Source: Flectobacillus roseus (GTDB lineage: Bacteria > Bacteroidota > Bacteroidia > Cytophagales > Spirosomataceae). From it: DNA of 25,893 nucleotides. Made by a program: the position numbers and the translations under genes. Location: assembly GCF_030056665.1 (NCBI RefSeq), contig NZ_JASHIG010000059.1. One strand, 5' to 3'. Positions within the stretch are counted from its first letter, which is position 1; every line of letters starts with the position of its first letter. Below the pieces are notes generated by a model. That model was given only the letters and a program-made list of their open reading frames with translations, did no database searches and was not told the DNA's origin. Shown here piece after piece: positions 1-7,799 of this stretch.

Positions 1-113
1 GAGGACTTAACTTGATAAGAGAGTTCTATAAACAGAAAATGATTGAACCTTTTACCAAGGCCATTCAATTAGCTATTCAACGAATTTTAATAAATCTTAA
101 AACAATCGGGTAG
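1..113 (+). CDS. 3' end of an unrecognised gene (partial)
   Basis: One frame is open from the window edge (first full codon at base 3) to a TAG stop, giving about 36 C-terminal residues ending in LKTIG. The residues alternate basic and hydrophobic and look helical. I do not recognise the family. A transposase tail is possible but nothing specific shows it. It could also be chance, since the open stretch is short. Confidence 0.35.
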   Translation, partial: GLNLIREFYKQKMIEPFTKAIQLAIQRILINLKTIG

Positions 114-641
114 TGTACAATATTACAAAAGTTTAATTAAATAATCTTATTCTAGTAACATACTTTTATGTACTTATTTGATAGTTGCAATATTTTGTAT
201 GTCACCGAAGAATATAATTTATTATTCGGTAGGTAGTAGTGATAAATGAGCAATAAATCTATTAATCGTAGAATTTTAATATTAAAGTTAGAAGTTCTCA
301 ACTAGCCATTTGAAGCCATAAATGAAGAGTAATCAATAAAAGAAAACTTATTCTTTATTTATTACAATAAACAAAATGATTTATTCCACTAATAGGTAAA
401 ATTCCTCTTTTATGACAAATATCGAACATTTACATAAATCCATATTTAGAGTTTTTTCGTATTTTAGTGGAGGAATTCTCCACATACTAATAAAATAACT
501 TTGTTTAGTCCGATTCTAATAGCAAAAAGATAGAGATTTTCCAAAAACAATCACATTCATAACAAACTCTGTGAGAGTTAGCTTAAATTTGTACTTTTTA
601 TAAGTTACTTTCTCCATCTTAAGTGTCATATACTTAAACTT
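114..641. other. Non-coding stretch upstream of the phosphatase gene
   Basis: This AT-rich stretch holds no convincing gene. A short imperfect hairpin lies near 202-229 (ACCGAA with a bulged G, then AATA, pairing with TATTCGGT). The only promoter-like signal is the -7 box listed separately near 584. No tRNA, CRISPR or clear repeat was seen. Confidence 0.4.
584..591 (+). promoter_or_regulatory. Possible -7 box for the CpsB-type phosphatase gene
   Basis: TAAATTTG matches the Bacteroidota -7 consensus TAnnTTTG exactly and lies about 75 bp before the chosen ATG. No TTTG is present at the expected -33 distance, so the match is only half a promoter. Confidence 0.35.
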
Positions 642-665
642 TTGCTGTTTTATCGACTAATAATT

Positions 666-1415
666 ATGTTTTCATTCTTCAAACGAAATAAAACTGATAA
701 ACTAAGAATTTTTGATTTTTTCAATCAAACGATTGTGACCGATATTCACTCACACCTATTACCAGGCATTGATGATGGTTCTCCTGATATGGAAACAAGC
801 CTTATGCTAATAGGAGAATTTCAGGAGCTAGGTTTTCAGAAGCTAATAACCACACCTCATATTAGAATGGAGGTGTATCCAAACACACCGAATATCATTA
901 AAGGCAAATTGAGCGAAGTTCAATCTCAGATAAACGGCATTCAAATAGATGCCTCAGCGGAGTATTACATAGATGACAATTACACCCAGTTACTGGAAGA
1001 AGACCATCTGATTTCCTTGGCTGGCAGCAAATATCTTCTTGCGGAATATCCCATGATTGCTCCTCTACTTAACTATGAAGAGCGTATTTTTGAAATGACC
1101 AAAAGAGGTTATACACCTGTAATTGCACACCCAGAGAGATATCGCTACTGGCATCAAAATCCTGAAATTTTTGAGCGACTCAAAAACCTAGGTTGTCTTT
1201 TACAATTAAATATATTAGCTGTTGAAGGCTATTACGGAGCAGATATCAAAAAGATTGCTTTGCATTTATTAAAAAACAATCTCTATGACTTGATCGGTAC
1301 TGATGTGCACCATGATAGGCATATCCAAAGAATCAAAAAGCTATCGGGAATGAGTAAAGAAATGAATTTATTAGAAAACTATTCATTCCAGAATAAGGCT
1401 TTATTTGGAATTTAG
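666..1415 (+). CDS. CpsB/YwqE-type tyrosine-protein phosphatase (PHP domain)
   Basis: This 249-residue protein fits the PHP-fold, metal-dependent phosphotyrosine phosphatases that act on BY-kinases in capsule systems. Metal-binding motifs are visible in order: DIHSHLLPGIDDG (26-38, with H28 and H30), TTPH (62-65), AEYYID (98-103), IAHPERY (153-159) and GTDVHH (211-216). The length is normal for the family and there is no signal peptide, so it should be cytoplasmic. The frame is open from a TTG at 642, but the ATG at 666 is preferred because it gives a family-like start (MFSFFKRNK) and puts the -7 box at a usual distance. Its expected substrate is the C-terminal tyrosine tail of the Wzc-type kinase about 17 kb away in the same locus; that pairing is inferred. 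A hairpin follows the stop. Confidence 0.9.
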   Translation: MFSFFKRNKTDKLRIFDFFNQTIVTDIHSHLLPGIDDGSPDMETSLMLIGEFQELGFQKLITTPHIRMEVYPNTPNIIKGKLSEVQSQINGIQIDASAEYYIDDNYTQLLEEDHLISLAGSKYLLAEYPMIAPLLNYEERIFEMTKRGYTPVIAHPERYRYWHQNPEIFERLKNLGCLLQLNILAVEGYYGADIKKIALHLLKNNLYDLIGTDVHHDRHIQRIKKLSGMSKEMNLLENYSFQNKALFGI

Positions 1416-1447
1416 GGTAAATATTGATTATCAAGTATCATAAAGTA

Positions 1448-1478
1448 AGTACAAGGACTTTACGAAAGTTTTTGTACT
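1448..1478 (+). terminator. Hairpin after the phosphatase gene
   Basis: Two 14-nt arms flank the loop ACG. As plus-strand RNA all 14 positions pair, two of them as G-U. On the opposite strand those two would be A-C mismatches, so the structure belongs to the phosphatase transcript. It lies 33 nt after the stop. There is no long U tract after the stem, so it may be a weak terminator or a 3'-end stabiliser. Confidence 0.5.
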
Positions 1479-1845
1479 GCTACAAATTTGGGATATCTGA
1501 TTTTAGAATTGAGGTAAAATTCCTTTTTTACTCGATATAAATTAAATATTCGAACTAGATGATTTTTACACTTTAAAGTACACGCTGTAGGCAAAATATT
1601 TGAATTTGATTCTATTGCTCACAGCTGACAGTTGAAAGCTCAAGAATTTGATTTTACACGATTACTGAGTACGCTCATACCTTTTTTTATTTATCCGTTA
1701 TACTCTTTTTAACCTTTTAGGTTTTACAACCATTTTAGCTAAAACAATCTCTTTGAACACCTTAAAGTGCTATTATTTAACACCATAGTTTTACTTAAAA
1801 AATAACACTTCCGTATCTTAAGAGAATTTTAAAAGCTTTAAAATT
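1479..1845. other. Non-coding stretch upstream of the LytTR gene
   Basis: No gene is visible. A TTTG at 1752-1755 with an AT-rich TATTATTTA about 15 bp on is at best a weak promoter. An 8-bp inverted repeat with loop AGC (1826-1844) abuts the LytTR start codon and could be an operator or an RNA hairpin over the start. Confidence 0.35.
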
Positions 1846-2256
1846 ATGAGAACACATACAAACCAGATGCCTAATGCATCAAAAATTGCTTACCCCTATC
1901 TTTTTGAAAAGTGTCCACCTGAGTTAGCTGACAAACCTAAATACAATGTTACAATTCCTACAGGTGATATTCTCTTTATTGAGGCACAGGTAAACTATTC
2001 AGTTATTTATCAACATCATAAACCCGCAAAAGTATTTTCAATTACCATCAAAAACCTTCTTCCTAGGTTGGAAGCCAAAGCCAATCATTTTATTAGAGTT
2101 CACAAGGCGTACATCATAAACATTCATTATGTAGCAGAATATACTAACAAGTTTATTATACTCAAATCAGGCAAATCGATCCCTATTTCTAAGCGTAGAT
2201 GGAAAGAAGTGAATAATGCCTTGTCAACCTTTGGCTTTTATGTCAAGGCAGCTTAA
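1846..2256 (+). CDS. Stand-alone LytTR DNA-binding regulator
   Basis: This 136-residue protein is almost only a LytTR DNA-binding domain (about residues 32-134). Typical features are an early ILFIEAQVNYSVIY strand pair, the central FIRVHKAYIINI segment and the late LKSGKSIPISKRRW segment. There is no receiver domain, no membrane segment and no histidine kinase nearby, so it is an orphan regulator. About 30 leading residues show no known domain. The family binds paired short direct repeats in promoters. Its place beside the polysaccharide locus suggests it may regulate that locus, but this is inference. A strong terminator follows at once. Confidence 0.85.
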   Translation: MRTHTNQMPNASKIAYPYLFEKCPPELADKPKYNVTIPTGDILFIEAQVNYSVIYQHHKPAKVFSITIKNLLPRLEAKANHFIRVHKAYIINIHYVAEYTNKFIILKSGKSIPISKRRWKEVNNALSTFGFYVKAA

Positions 2257-2293
2257 AAAAAGGCCTGTGGTTTGCAACCACAGGCCTTTTTTT
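2255..2293. terminator. Bidirectional intrinsic terminator between lytTR and manC
   Basis: A perfect 11-bp stem starting GGCCTGTGG, with loop TGC, is flanked by seven A on the left and seven T on the right. It should therefore terminate both the LytTR transcript and the minus-strand operon ending in manC, whose stop is 18 bp away. The left A run overlaps the LytTR stop codon. Confidence 0.92.
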
Positions 2294-2310
2294 GAATGTA
2301 TTATTCTGGA

Positions 2311-3381
2311 TTAAATAAAACAACTGTCTTTCTCTCCAGCATCTGCCACAAAATCCTTTACCTTTTGTTCTTGGTCTTTTGGACAAATCATTAAAACATT
2401 ATCATACTCAGCTACGATAAAATTCTCTAAGCCTTTTATCACTACCAATTTGCCTTGAGGCGTTTTAATAATACTATCTTTCACATCGTAAAGCATAGTA
2501 TTTCCATCTATCACGTTACCGAGTTCGTCCTTGCCAGATACTTCGTATAATGATTTCCAAGTACCTAAATCCGACCAACCGATCTCTCCAAGTACCACAT
2601 GTACGTTATCCGATTTTTCCATAATGGCATAGTCAATAGAGATACTTTCACAAATTTGGTAAGCTTTTTCAACAAAATGCTTCTCGCCTTCCGTGAAGTA
2701 ATATTGAGTCCCATCTTCAAAAATCTCGTGTAAACGAGGTGAATGCTTGGCAAAAGCCGTAATAATACTTTTAGCTGTCCAGATAAAAATACCAGCATTC
2801 CAAACGTACTCACCACTAGCCAAGAATTGTTTTGCTAATTCCAAGTTAGGCTTCTCTCTGAAGGACTCAACCTTCTTCACTTCGCCTTCCTCTTGTTTAT
2901 ATTGAATGTAGCCATACCCAGTATCTGGACGACTAGGACTGATACCCAAAGTGACTAGGACATCGCCTTTAGCTGATGCCTCGAGTGCTGTCAAGATTTT
3001 AGTTTGAAAAGCCTTTTCCTTTAAAATAATATGGTCAGCAGGAGCTACCACGATGTTTGCGTCGGGATTTTGTTTCGCTATTTTATAACAAGCATAAGCT
3101 ACACAAGGAGCAGTATTACGGCGAATAGGCTCAGCTAAAATTTGCTCGGTCGACAAAAATGGTAATTGCTCTTGTACCAAGTCAATGTAGTCCTCACTCG
3201 TTACCACAAAGATATTTTCATTAGGGCAAATACCTTCAAAACGATCTGCTGTTTGTTGCAAGAGAGTTCTACCAGTTCCTAATACATCATGAAACTGCTT
3301 TGGATTACTAATTCGACTAAATGGCCAAAACCTCGTTCCTACACCACCAGCCATGATGATTACGTAATTGTTGTTATTCAT
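2311..3381 (-). CDS. manC: Mannose-1-phosphate guanylyltransferase
   Basis: It makes GDP-mannose from mannose-1-phosphate and GTP in the cytoplasm. The 356 residues show the nucleotidyltransferase signature AGGVGTRFWPFSR (11-23), EPIRRNTAP (84-92), APADHII (113-119), GYGYIQ (155-160), FREKPN (174-179) and WNAGIF (194-199). The C-terminal mannose-6-phosphate isomerase domain of the longer bifunctional ManC/AlgA enzymes is absent, so this is the short monofunctional form. It is last in the minus-strand run, 37 bp after wcaJ, and ends at the shared terminator. Its product feeds Gmd and Fcl, about 6-8 kb upstream, for GDP-fucose. No phosphomannomutase is in the window. Confidence 0.95.
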   Translation of the reverse strand: MNNNNYVIIMAGGVGTRFWPFSRISNPKQFHDVLGTGRTLLQQTADRFEGICPNENIFVVTSEDYIDLVQEQLPFLSTEQILAEPIRRNTAPCVAYACYKIAKQNPDANIVVAPADHIILKEKAFQTKILTALEASAKGDVLVTLGISPSRPDTGYGYIQYKQEEGEVKKVESFREKPNLELAKQFLASGEYVWNAGIFIWTAKSIITAFAKHSPRLHEIFEDGTQYYFTEGEKHFVEKAYQICESISIDYAIMEKSDNVHVVLGEIGWSDLGTWKSLYEVSGKDELGNVIDGNTMLYDVKDSIIKTPQGKLVVIKGLENFIVAEYDNVLMICPKDQEQKVKDFVADAGEKDSCFI

Positions 3382-3418
3382 AAGTAATTATTTTCTGTAA
3401 TAGACGTTTTAGTGAATA

Positions 3419-4807
3419 TTAATAAGCATTTTCATCACCTTTCAAAAACACCCATACAGTTAAAAACATAATCTTGATATCTAACCAAAAACTCCAATTT
3501 TCGATATACCATAAATCGCACTCAAATCGCTTCATGATACGTTTTTTGTTTTCAATTGGATCTATGGCATCTCCCCTTAAACCGTTAACTTGTGCCCAAC
3601 CAGTGACACCTGGTTTTACATTATGTCGTAAGTTTAGATTTTCGATAAAACTTTTATATTCTTCGTAAAATGGAATTGCCTGAGGTCGTGGACCTACCAG
3701 AGACATATCTCCAAACAATACGTTCAGTACTTGAGGAACCTCATCTAAATTCGTCTTTCTTAAAAATGCACCAATTTTTGTAACCCTATTATCTCTTTTA
3801 CCAGTTGCTTTAAATGAAGAATTGTCGATGTCGACATACATGGTTCTAAATTTGAAACATTTAAATACTTTATTGTTATAGCCTAAACGTGGTTGAAAAA
3901 AGAAAACACTTCCTTTTGAATCTAGCCTAATTAACAATGCAATGATTGGTAAAAGCCATGATAAAATAAGTACTGTTACAATAAAGCTTAGGGTAAAATC
4001 TAGTGCACGTTTTAACAATCTCCAGTGAAAATACTCTAATGGTTCTGTTCTGACCGTTATTAACGGATACTTCCCAAACATTTCGACACTAAAGCGACTT
4101 GTATTAAATTTAAGATAATCAGGGATAATTCTTGTTTTTACTGCATACTTATCCGTTATTCTAATAATATTGGAAAGTTGTGCACTGTTAGCTTCATCTA
4201 AAGCTACTATTACCTCATCAACCCCTGAATTGGATAAAATACGCTCAATTTCCTTGTAATCTCCTTTGTACATTCCATTTAGGTGTAGAGGTTTGGTCTG
4301 ATCTAAAAAGCCAACCACTTGATAACCATAGTGTGGAGTTCCTTTAAGTGTTTCATAAAAAGACATACCTACCTCATTGGTACCTACAATCAGTACGTTT
4401 TTGATACTATTGGTTCCCTTACTGAAGGTATATATTAACTTTCTAGAAAGAAACTTTTTAAATGCTAAAATACCAATAAGCAACACAGTATATAAGCCGA
4501 CAAACGTTCTGCCAAAATAATGCTCATTGAGAATAAACAATGTAATGATTAATACTGCTGATTGTATCAGTATATTTGGAATCAACAATAAAAACTCATG
4601 TACAAAACGAACCGTCTTTAAATCATCATATAAGCTTGTCGCCTTAGTTGAAAAATACCAGGAAATTAACAAAAATAAAATAGTACCCCCATCGAGTCTA
4701 CCAACTCCATGCCCACTCACCTCTGCTGCCACATAAAAAGATACAATTAAAAAGCTAAGATCTGAGAAGAGACGTAGAGTCTCTCTTTTTTTCACTGAAC
4801 TATGCAT
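3419..4807 (-). CDS. wcaJ: Undecaprenyl-phosphate sugar-1-phosphate transferase (WcaJ/WbaP type)
   Basis: This is the priming enzyme that moves a hexose-1-phosphate from a nucleotide sugar to undecaprenyl phosphate at the inner membrane. The 462 residues have the full long-form layout: N-terminal transmembrane helices (about 12-118), a Rossmann-like middle domain starting NVLIVGTNEVG (near 137), a further membrane segment (about 268-295) and the catalytic domain to the end. Catalytic-domain motifs are KFRTM (319-323), TNLDEVPQ with the Asp-Glu pair (D355, E356), GDMSLVGPRP (366-375) and KPGVTGWAQVNG (398-409). The sugar (glucose, galactose or other) cannot be read from sequence. It is probably co-transcribed with manC from a candidate promoter just upstream. 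Confidence 0.93.
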   Translation of the reverse strand: MHSSVKKRETLRLFSDLSFLIVSFYVAAEVSGHGVGRLDGGTILFLLISWYFSTKATSLYDDLKTVRFVHEFLLLIPNILIQSAVLIITLFILNEHYFGRTFVGLYTVLLIGILAFKKFLSRKLIYTFSKGTNSIKNVLIVGTNEVGMSFYETLKGTPHYGYQVVGFLDQTKPLHLNGMYKGDYKEIERILSNSGVDEVIVALDEANSAQLSNIIRITDKYAVKTRIIPDYLKFNTSRFSVEMFGKYPLITVRTEPLEYFHWRLLKRALDFTLSFIVTVLILSWLLPIIALLIRLDSKGSVFFFQPRLGYNNKVFKCFKFRTMYVDIDNSSFKATGKRDNRVTKIGAFLRKTNLDEVPQVLNVLFGDMSLVGPRPQAIPFYEEYKSFIENLNLRHNVKPGVTGWAQVNGLRGDAIDPIENKKRIMKRFECDLWYIENWSFWLDIKIMFLTVWVFLKGDENAY

Positions 4808-4849
4808 ATATTTAACGATTATGGTTTTTAATCACAAAAATTATTATGT

Positions 4850-4857
4850 CAAAGGTA
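4850..4857 (-). promoter_or_regulatory. Possible -7 box for wcaJ-manC
   Basis: On the minus strand this reads TACCTTTG, an exact TAnnTTTG match, 42 bp before the wcaJ ATG. No clear TTTG lies at the -33 distance. The 134-bp gap after the lipoprotein gene is consistent with a separate promoter. Confidence 0.4.
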
Positions 4858-4941
4858 ATAATTATATAAAGAGACTTTTCTATAATTCTCCAATGATTTA
4901 TTACCGATTAATAAGTTATTGTCAAACGACCGTCTGGTTTA

Positions 4942-6537
4942 TTACTTACAAAACCCTTTATCCTCAATTCTATAAGAAATTCGTGTCGATTCTAAATACT
5001 TATTTAACTGTTTATATGGCCATGTTACGCCTCCATCCGTACTTGCTCTAAAATCATAGGTGTTTTTCTCTCTTACTTTATAAGTTCTGGCAGTTGTATT
5101 AGGTCTACGCATTTCAATCAAATCTTGCCAATTGTTTTTACCTACTTCTGAATACTGAATTTTAAATGTTGCAGGTAAAGCATCTACATCAACGGTTTTG
5201 CCTGAAGAACAAACGATATCAAATGCTACCTCTACTGAGGGTGGAGTTGGAATGCTTCTTACATCCACCTCAACTGATTGAGGATTACAAAACTCTAGCT
5301 CCTTTGTAACAGCTATTGGATTAGAACTATTACCACCCCAATACCCATTATAGTTAAATACTTTAAACTGAATATAATCTGCATCTTTAGCCAAATAGCT
5401 CAACGTAAAAACCCAACCATTACCAATACCAGTGAAAAATTCATGTAATAACTGGTTCGTTCTTGAATTGACAACCTGACAATAGTACCCCATATCTACA
5501 TCGTTAAAATTACTTTTAAAAACAAATGTAGGCCCTTGGCGACATATTTCTCTATCCCAACCTGCAATCCAGTCAGTGAGATGGCTAATGTTTAACTTAG
5601 CAATCAATTTGCTACCTTCCTGAATAATTTTGCTTTCTCCTTCTGCTTTCCATTGGTATTTGTCAATATCAAAGCTAAAAATAGGCAACATATCGCCAGC
5701 TTTGATATTAGTTTTTGTTCTAGGATTATAGGTAGCTGGGTTCAGTTCCAAACTTAATTCCAATGGCTTAGATAATTGTTTGACTATTTGTCCTTGTGCG
5801 TTACTCATCACGACAGAAACAAACCCGGCAAAGTTTGGCAAATCAAAAGGATTGGCTAAACTTTTACCATTTACATCTACGGGATTAGTAGCAATGCCTC
5901 CAGTGGGAAGAAATCCTCTCGTAGCTCCCCTATTATCAAAATGTTGTATACTCACATTAAGGTTACCAGCCACGGGTTTGTTCTCTATATCAGTCAATTG
6001 CGTGCCAGCGACTAAAACAAGACTCGCATTTTCAGGCTTTTGTGTACCCGTAGAAATGATCTGATTGGCAGAAAGTACTCCTCCCTGTGTGTTAGGAATA
6101 GTAACTTCTTTACTACTCACTCCAGCGGGTGGATTGTTTTCGTTAAACATTGGAATCCAGACTCCCTGATTTGACTGATTAGTAAATACTACCATTCGTG
6201 TTGATTTAGTGAATCCGCTTGCATCTGCGACAATGGTAAACTTCACGGGTTTATCACTCGATGGAATTACATCAGGGGAAACTGCCACAATTAACAAACC
6301 CTCAGGACTAACTTTAAATTTCTTGGTATTTAGATTGGTTACTACCAAATTCGAGTCTGGTCCTGCAAAACTTATTTTCAAATCTGTTGGTAAACTTCCG
6401 GAGGGGTTGTAAAAATGAATTTCTATCTTAGCTTTTTCTATAGGGTCTTTGAAGCCTAGCTCAAAACCCTCTAATGGCGATTGACAAGCCCAAAAGCCAA
6501 GCAAAACTATTATACTTAGGATAAGAATCTTTTTCAT
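4942..6537 (-). CDS. Large surface lipoprotein of unknown function
   Basis: The 531-residue product begins with a lipoprotein signal (hydrophobic 4-17, cysteine at 18 in GFWAC), so it should be lipid-anchored. The mature part is rich in beta-strand-like segments and Asn/Ser/Thr, as in extracellular beta-sandwich proteins. Residues 281-327 (GDMLPIFSFD ... ISHLTDWIAGW) resemble a beta module seen in adhesion-type proteins, where a level-of-property strand is followed by a SHxxxW turn; this is a by-eye similarity only. Five further cysteines (332, 353, 417, 443, 530) may form disulfides, leaving one free. It lies 20 bp after the barrel gene and is surely co-transcribed with it. I do not recognise the family. 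A role in holding or modifying polysaccharide at the surface is a guess from context. Confidence 0.8.
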   Translation of the reverse strand: MKKILILSIIVLLGFWACQSPLEGFELGFKDPIEKAKIEIHFYNPSGSLPTDLKISFAGPDSNLVVTNLNTKKFKVSPEGLLIVAVSPDVIPSSDKPVKFTIVADASGFTKSTRMVVFTNQSNQGVWIPMFNENNPPAGVSSKEVTIPNTQGGVLSANQIISTGTQKPENASLVLVAGTQLTDIENKPVAGNLNVSIQHFDNRGATRGFLPTGGIATNPVDVNGKSLANPFDLPNFAGFVSVVMSNAQGQIVKQLSKPLELSLELNPATYNPRTKTNIKAGDMLPIFSFDIDKYQWKAEGESKIIQEGSKLIAKLNISHLTDWIAGWDREICRQGPTFVFKSNFNDVDMGYYCQVVNSRTNQLLHEFFTGIGNGWVFTLSYLAKDADYIQFKVFNYNGYWGGNSSNPIAVTKELEFCNPQSVEVDVRSIPTPPSVEVAFDIVCSSGKTVDVDALPATFKIQYSEVGKNNWQDLIEMRRPNTTARTYKVREKNTYDFRASTDGGVTWPYKQLNKYLESTRISYRIEDKGFCK

Positions 6538-6557
6538 ATTTATGCTGTATTGAGGTC

Positions 6558-7241
6558 TTACTTTTTGCCTAAAAGGTATTTTAACTGAAAGTTCAAATTA
6601 GGATAATAAGAGTAGTTACGGATATTACGTTCTAGTTTTGGGATTTGCTCGTCGAGGGTGGTTGTCTCCAAAAAACCTTCATAACTTACTTGTAACTTTG
6701 GACTTCCCATATAGCTCAATCCAAAATCTACTCCAAGCAATAGTCTATTTTTATATATATTACCCAGGTACCCCAAGCCTAAGGCAGGCATCCATTCACT
6801 CCATTTGATACCGAGATTAATGCTTCCAAAATCAGTAGCCTGTATATCTATTCCTCCTAGCGATACGCCTGTTTTTGTCGTTACATTAAACAAGTAATCT
6901 TGCTTGAGATTATAGGATAGGCCACCAAACACATGCCATCGCTGTTTCTTAAAAGGAAAATAATCAAGATAAATCGCACCTACTTGTTTTTGGATAGTTG
7001 GTTTAATATCTAGGCTTTTTTCATTTGCCATGCCAATATGTATAGGGTCCTTATAACTAAACTGTACCCAGTGGGCACGCGCACCCCAATGACGATACCT
7101 TGTTGGGTAATAAGATAACTCAGGACCGATTCCCATCGTTGATGCAGAAATCCCCAAACCCAAATTCTGATAAAATTGTTGGCCACTGACCACCACTACC
7201 TTACTCAAAGAAAGAAGGAATATCAAAAAAAATCTATTCAT
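6558..7241 (-). CDS. Outer-membrane beta-barrel protein of unknown function
   Basis: The 227-residue product has a signal peptide (about 1-20, cleavage near VSG-QQ) and then alternating polar/aromatic strands typical of small outer-membrane barrels. Examples are the GLGISASTMGIGPELSYYP and YLDYFPF segments and the final strand NLNFQLKYLLG. Repeated Gly-rich strand starts (LGLGYLG, LLGVDFGLSYMG) fit an 8- to 10-strand barrel. No enzymatic motif is visible. It is first in a two-gene unit with the lipoprotein, behind the best promoter match in the window. It may be a membrane partner of the lipoprotein; the family is not identified. Confidence 0.8.
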   Translation of the reverse strand: MNRFFLIFLLSLSKVVVVSGQQFYQNLGLGISASTMGIGPELSYYPTRYRHWGARAHWVQFSYKDPIHIGMANEKSLDIKPTIQKQVGAIYLDYFPFKKQRWHVFGGLSYNLKQDYLFNVTTKTGVSLGGIDIQATDFGSINLGIKWSEWMPALGLGYLGNIYKNRLLLGVDFGLSYMGSPKLQVSYEGFLETTTLDEQIPKLERNIRNYSYYPNLNFQLKYLLGKK

Positions 7242-7367
7242 TGCAGGAATATTTAGAAATGTATGATCAAAACAGATATCAGATTTTATATGAATCCCCT
7301 CTAGTAGTTAAACGTTCGGTAGGATATATTTCGGTAGCAAGAAATTTGTTGGCGTGTTTATGATACT

Positions 7368-7399
7368 CAAAGATACCTCAATTCTTAGAATTGTACAAA
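7368..7399 (-). promoter_or_regulatory. Near-consensus Bacteroidota promoter for the barrel-lipoprotein pair
   Basis: Read on the minus strand, TTTG (7399-7396), a 20-bp spacer and TATCTTTG (7375-7368) match the Bacteroidota -33/-7 pattern TTTG-N19-21-TAnnTTTG at every fixed base. It lies about 127 bp before the barrel ATG, leaving a leader of roughly 120 nt. It is the only site in the window where I found both boxes at correct spacing. Confidence 0.7.
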
Positions 7400-7475
7400 T
7401 TACAAATTAACAATCTAATAAAAAAAAAGAGAAAATGTGTAAACGGTATAGCCTTCCTTAAGTACATTAGGTATG

Positions 7476-7518
7476 AAAAAATAAGGTTTCAAGAAAAATT
7501 TATTTTCCTAAAACCTTA
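7476..7518 (-). terminator. Intrinsic terminator for the vanZ-rfbD transcript
   Basis: Two 16-nt arms (7482-7497 and 7503-7518) enclose a 5-nt loop. In minus-strand RNA all 16 positions pair, with two G-U pairs; on the plus strand the same two would be mismatches. Six U follow directly on the minus strand (7481-7476). It is about 280 nt after the rfbD stop, so the GC-rich element between them would be part of the rfbD 3' untranslated region. Confidence 0.75.
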
Positions 7519-7579
7519 ACAAGAGTACATTTAAATTCCACAAGTCACTTAAAATGAATAGCGTGTACTTATCTATTTT

Positions 7580-7706
7580 GAAATCCTTCTGTTTGAGCCG
7601 AAGGCGAGGTGGGTCGCCACTCCGATTAGGATTTCTTGACTTTCTTTTGCGGCCCCAGCTACGGTTACTTTTCTTGTGCCAGACGGGCACGCCAAGTGAA
7701 GAAAAG
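7580..7706. repeat. GC-rich structured non-coding element (two hairpins)
   Basis: GC content rises to about 55% over 7591-7700 within strongly AT-rich flanks. Two hairpins are visible. The first has 8-bp arms (GAAATCCT 7580-7587, AGGATTTC 7628-7635) enclosing a small stem GGCGA/TCGCC (7603-7607, 7614-7618). The second has arms CTTTTCTT (7668-7675) and AAGAAAAG (7699-7706) with an inner GTGCC/GGCAC stem. Short open frames cross it on both strands but are Arg/Leu/Pro-rich and look like by-products of structured DNA. It may be a dispersed genomic repeat or a structured RNA in the rfbD 3' untranslated region. Confidence 0.55.
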
Positions 7707-7799
7707 CAAAGAGTATCAAATGGAAATTTTGTTTCTTCTACAAATACCAAATAAATTTTTTAAACATACTCTAAATAAATTTTATCAATAAAATACAAA

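Noticed and set aside
7508..7754. Open frames of 80 (minus) and 66 (plus) residues over the GC-rich element
   Set aside because: They overlap on opposite strands, are Arg/Leu/Pro/Ser-rich without domain features, and coincide with hairpins; they look like structure by-products.
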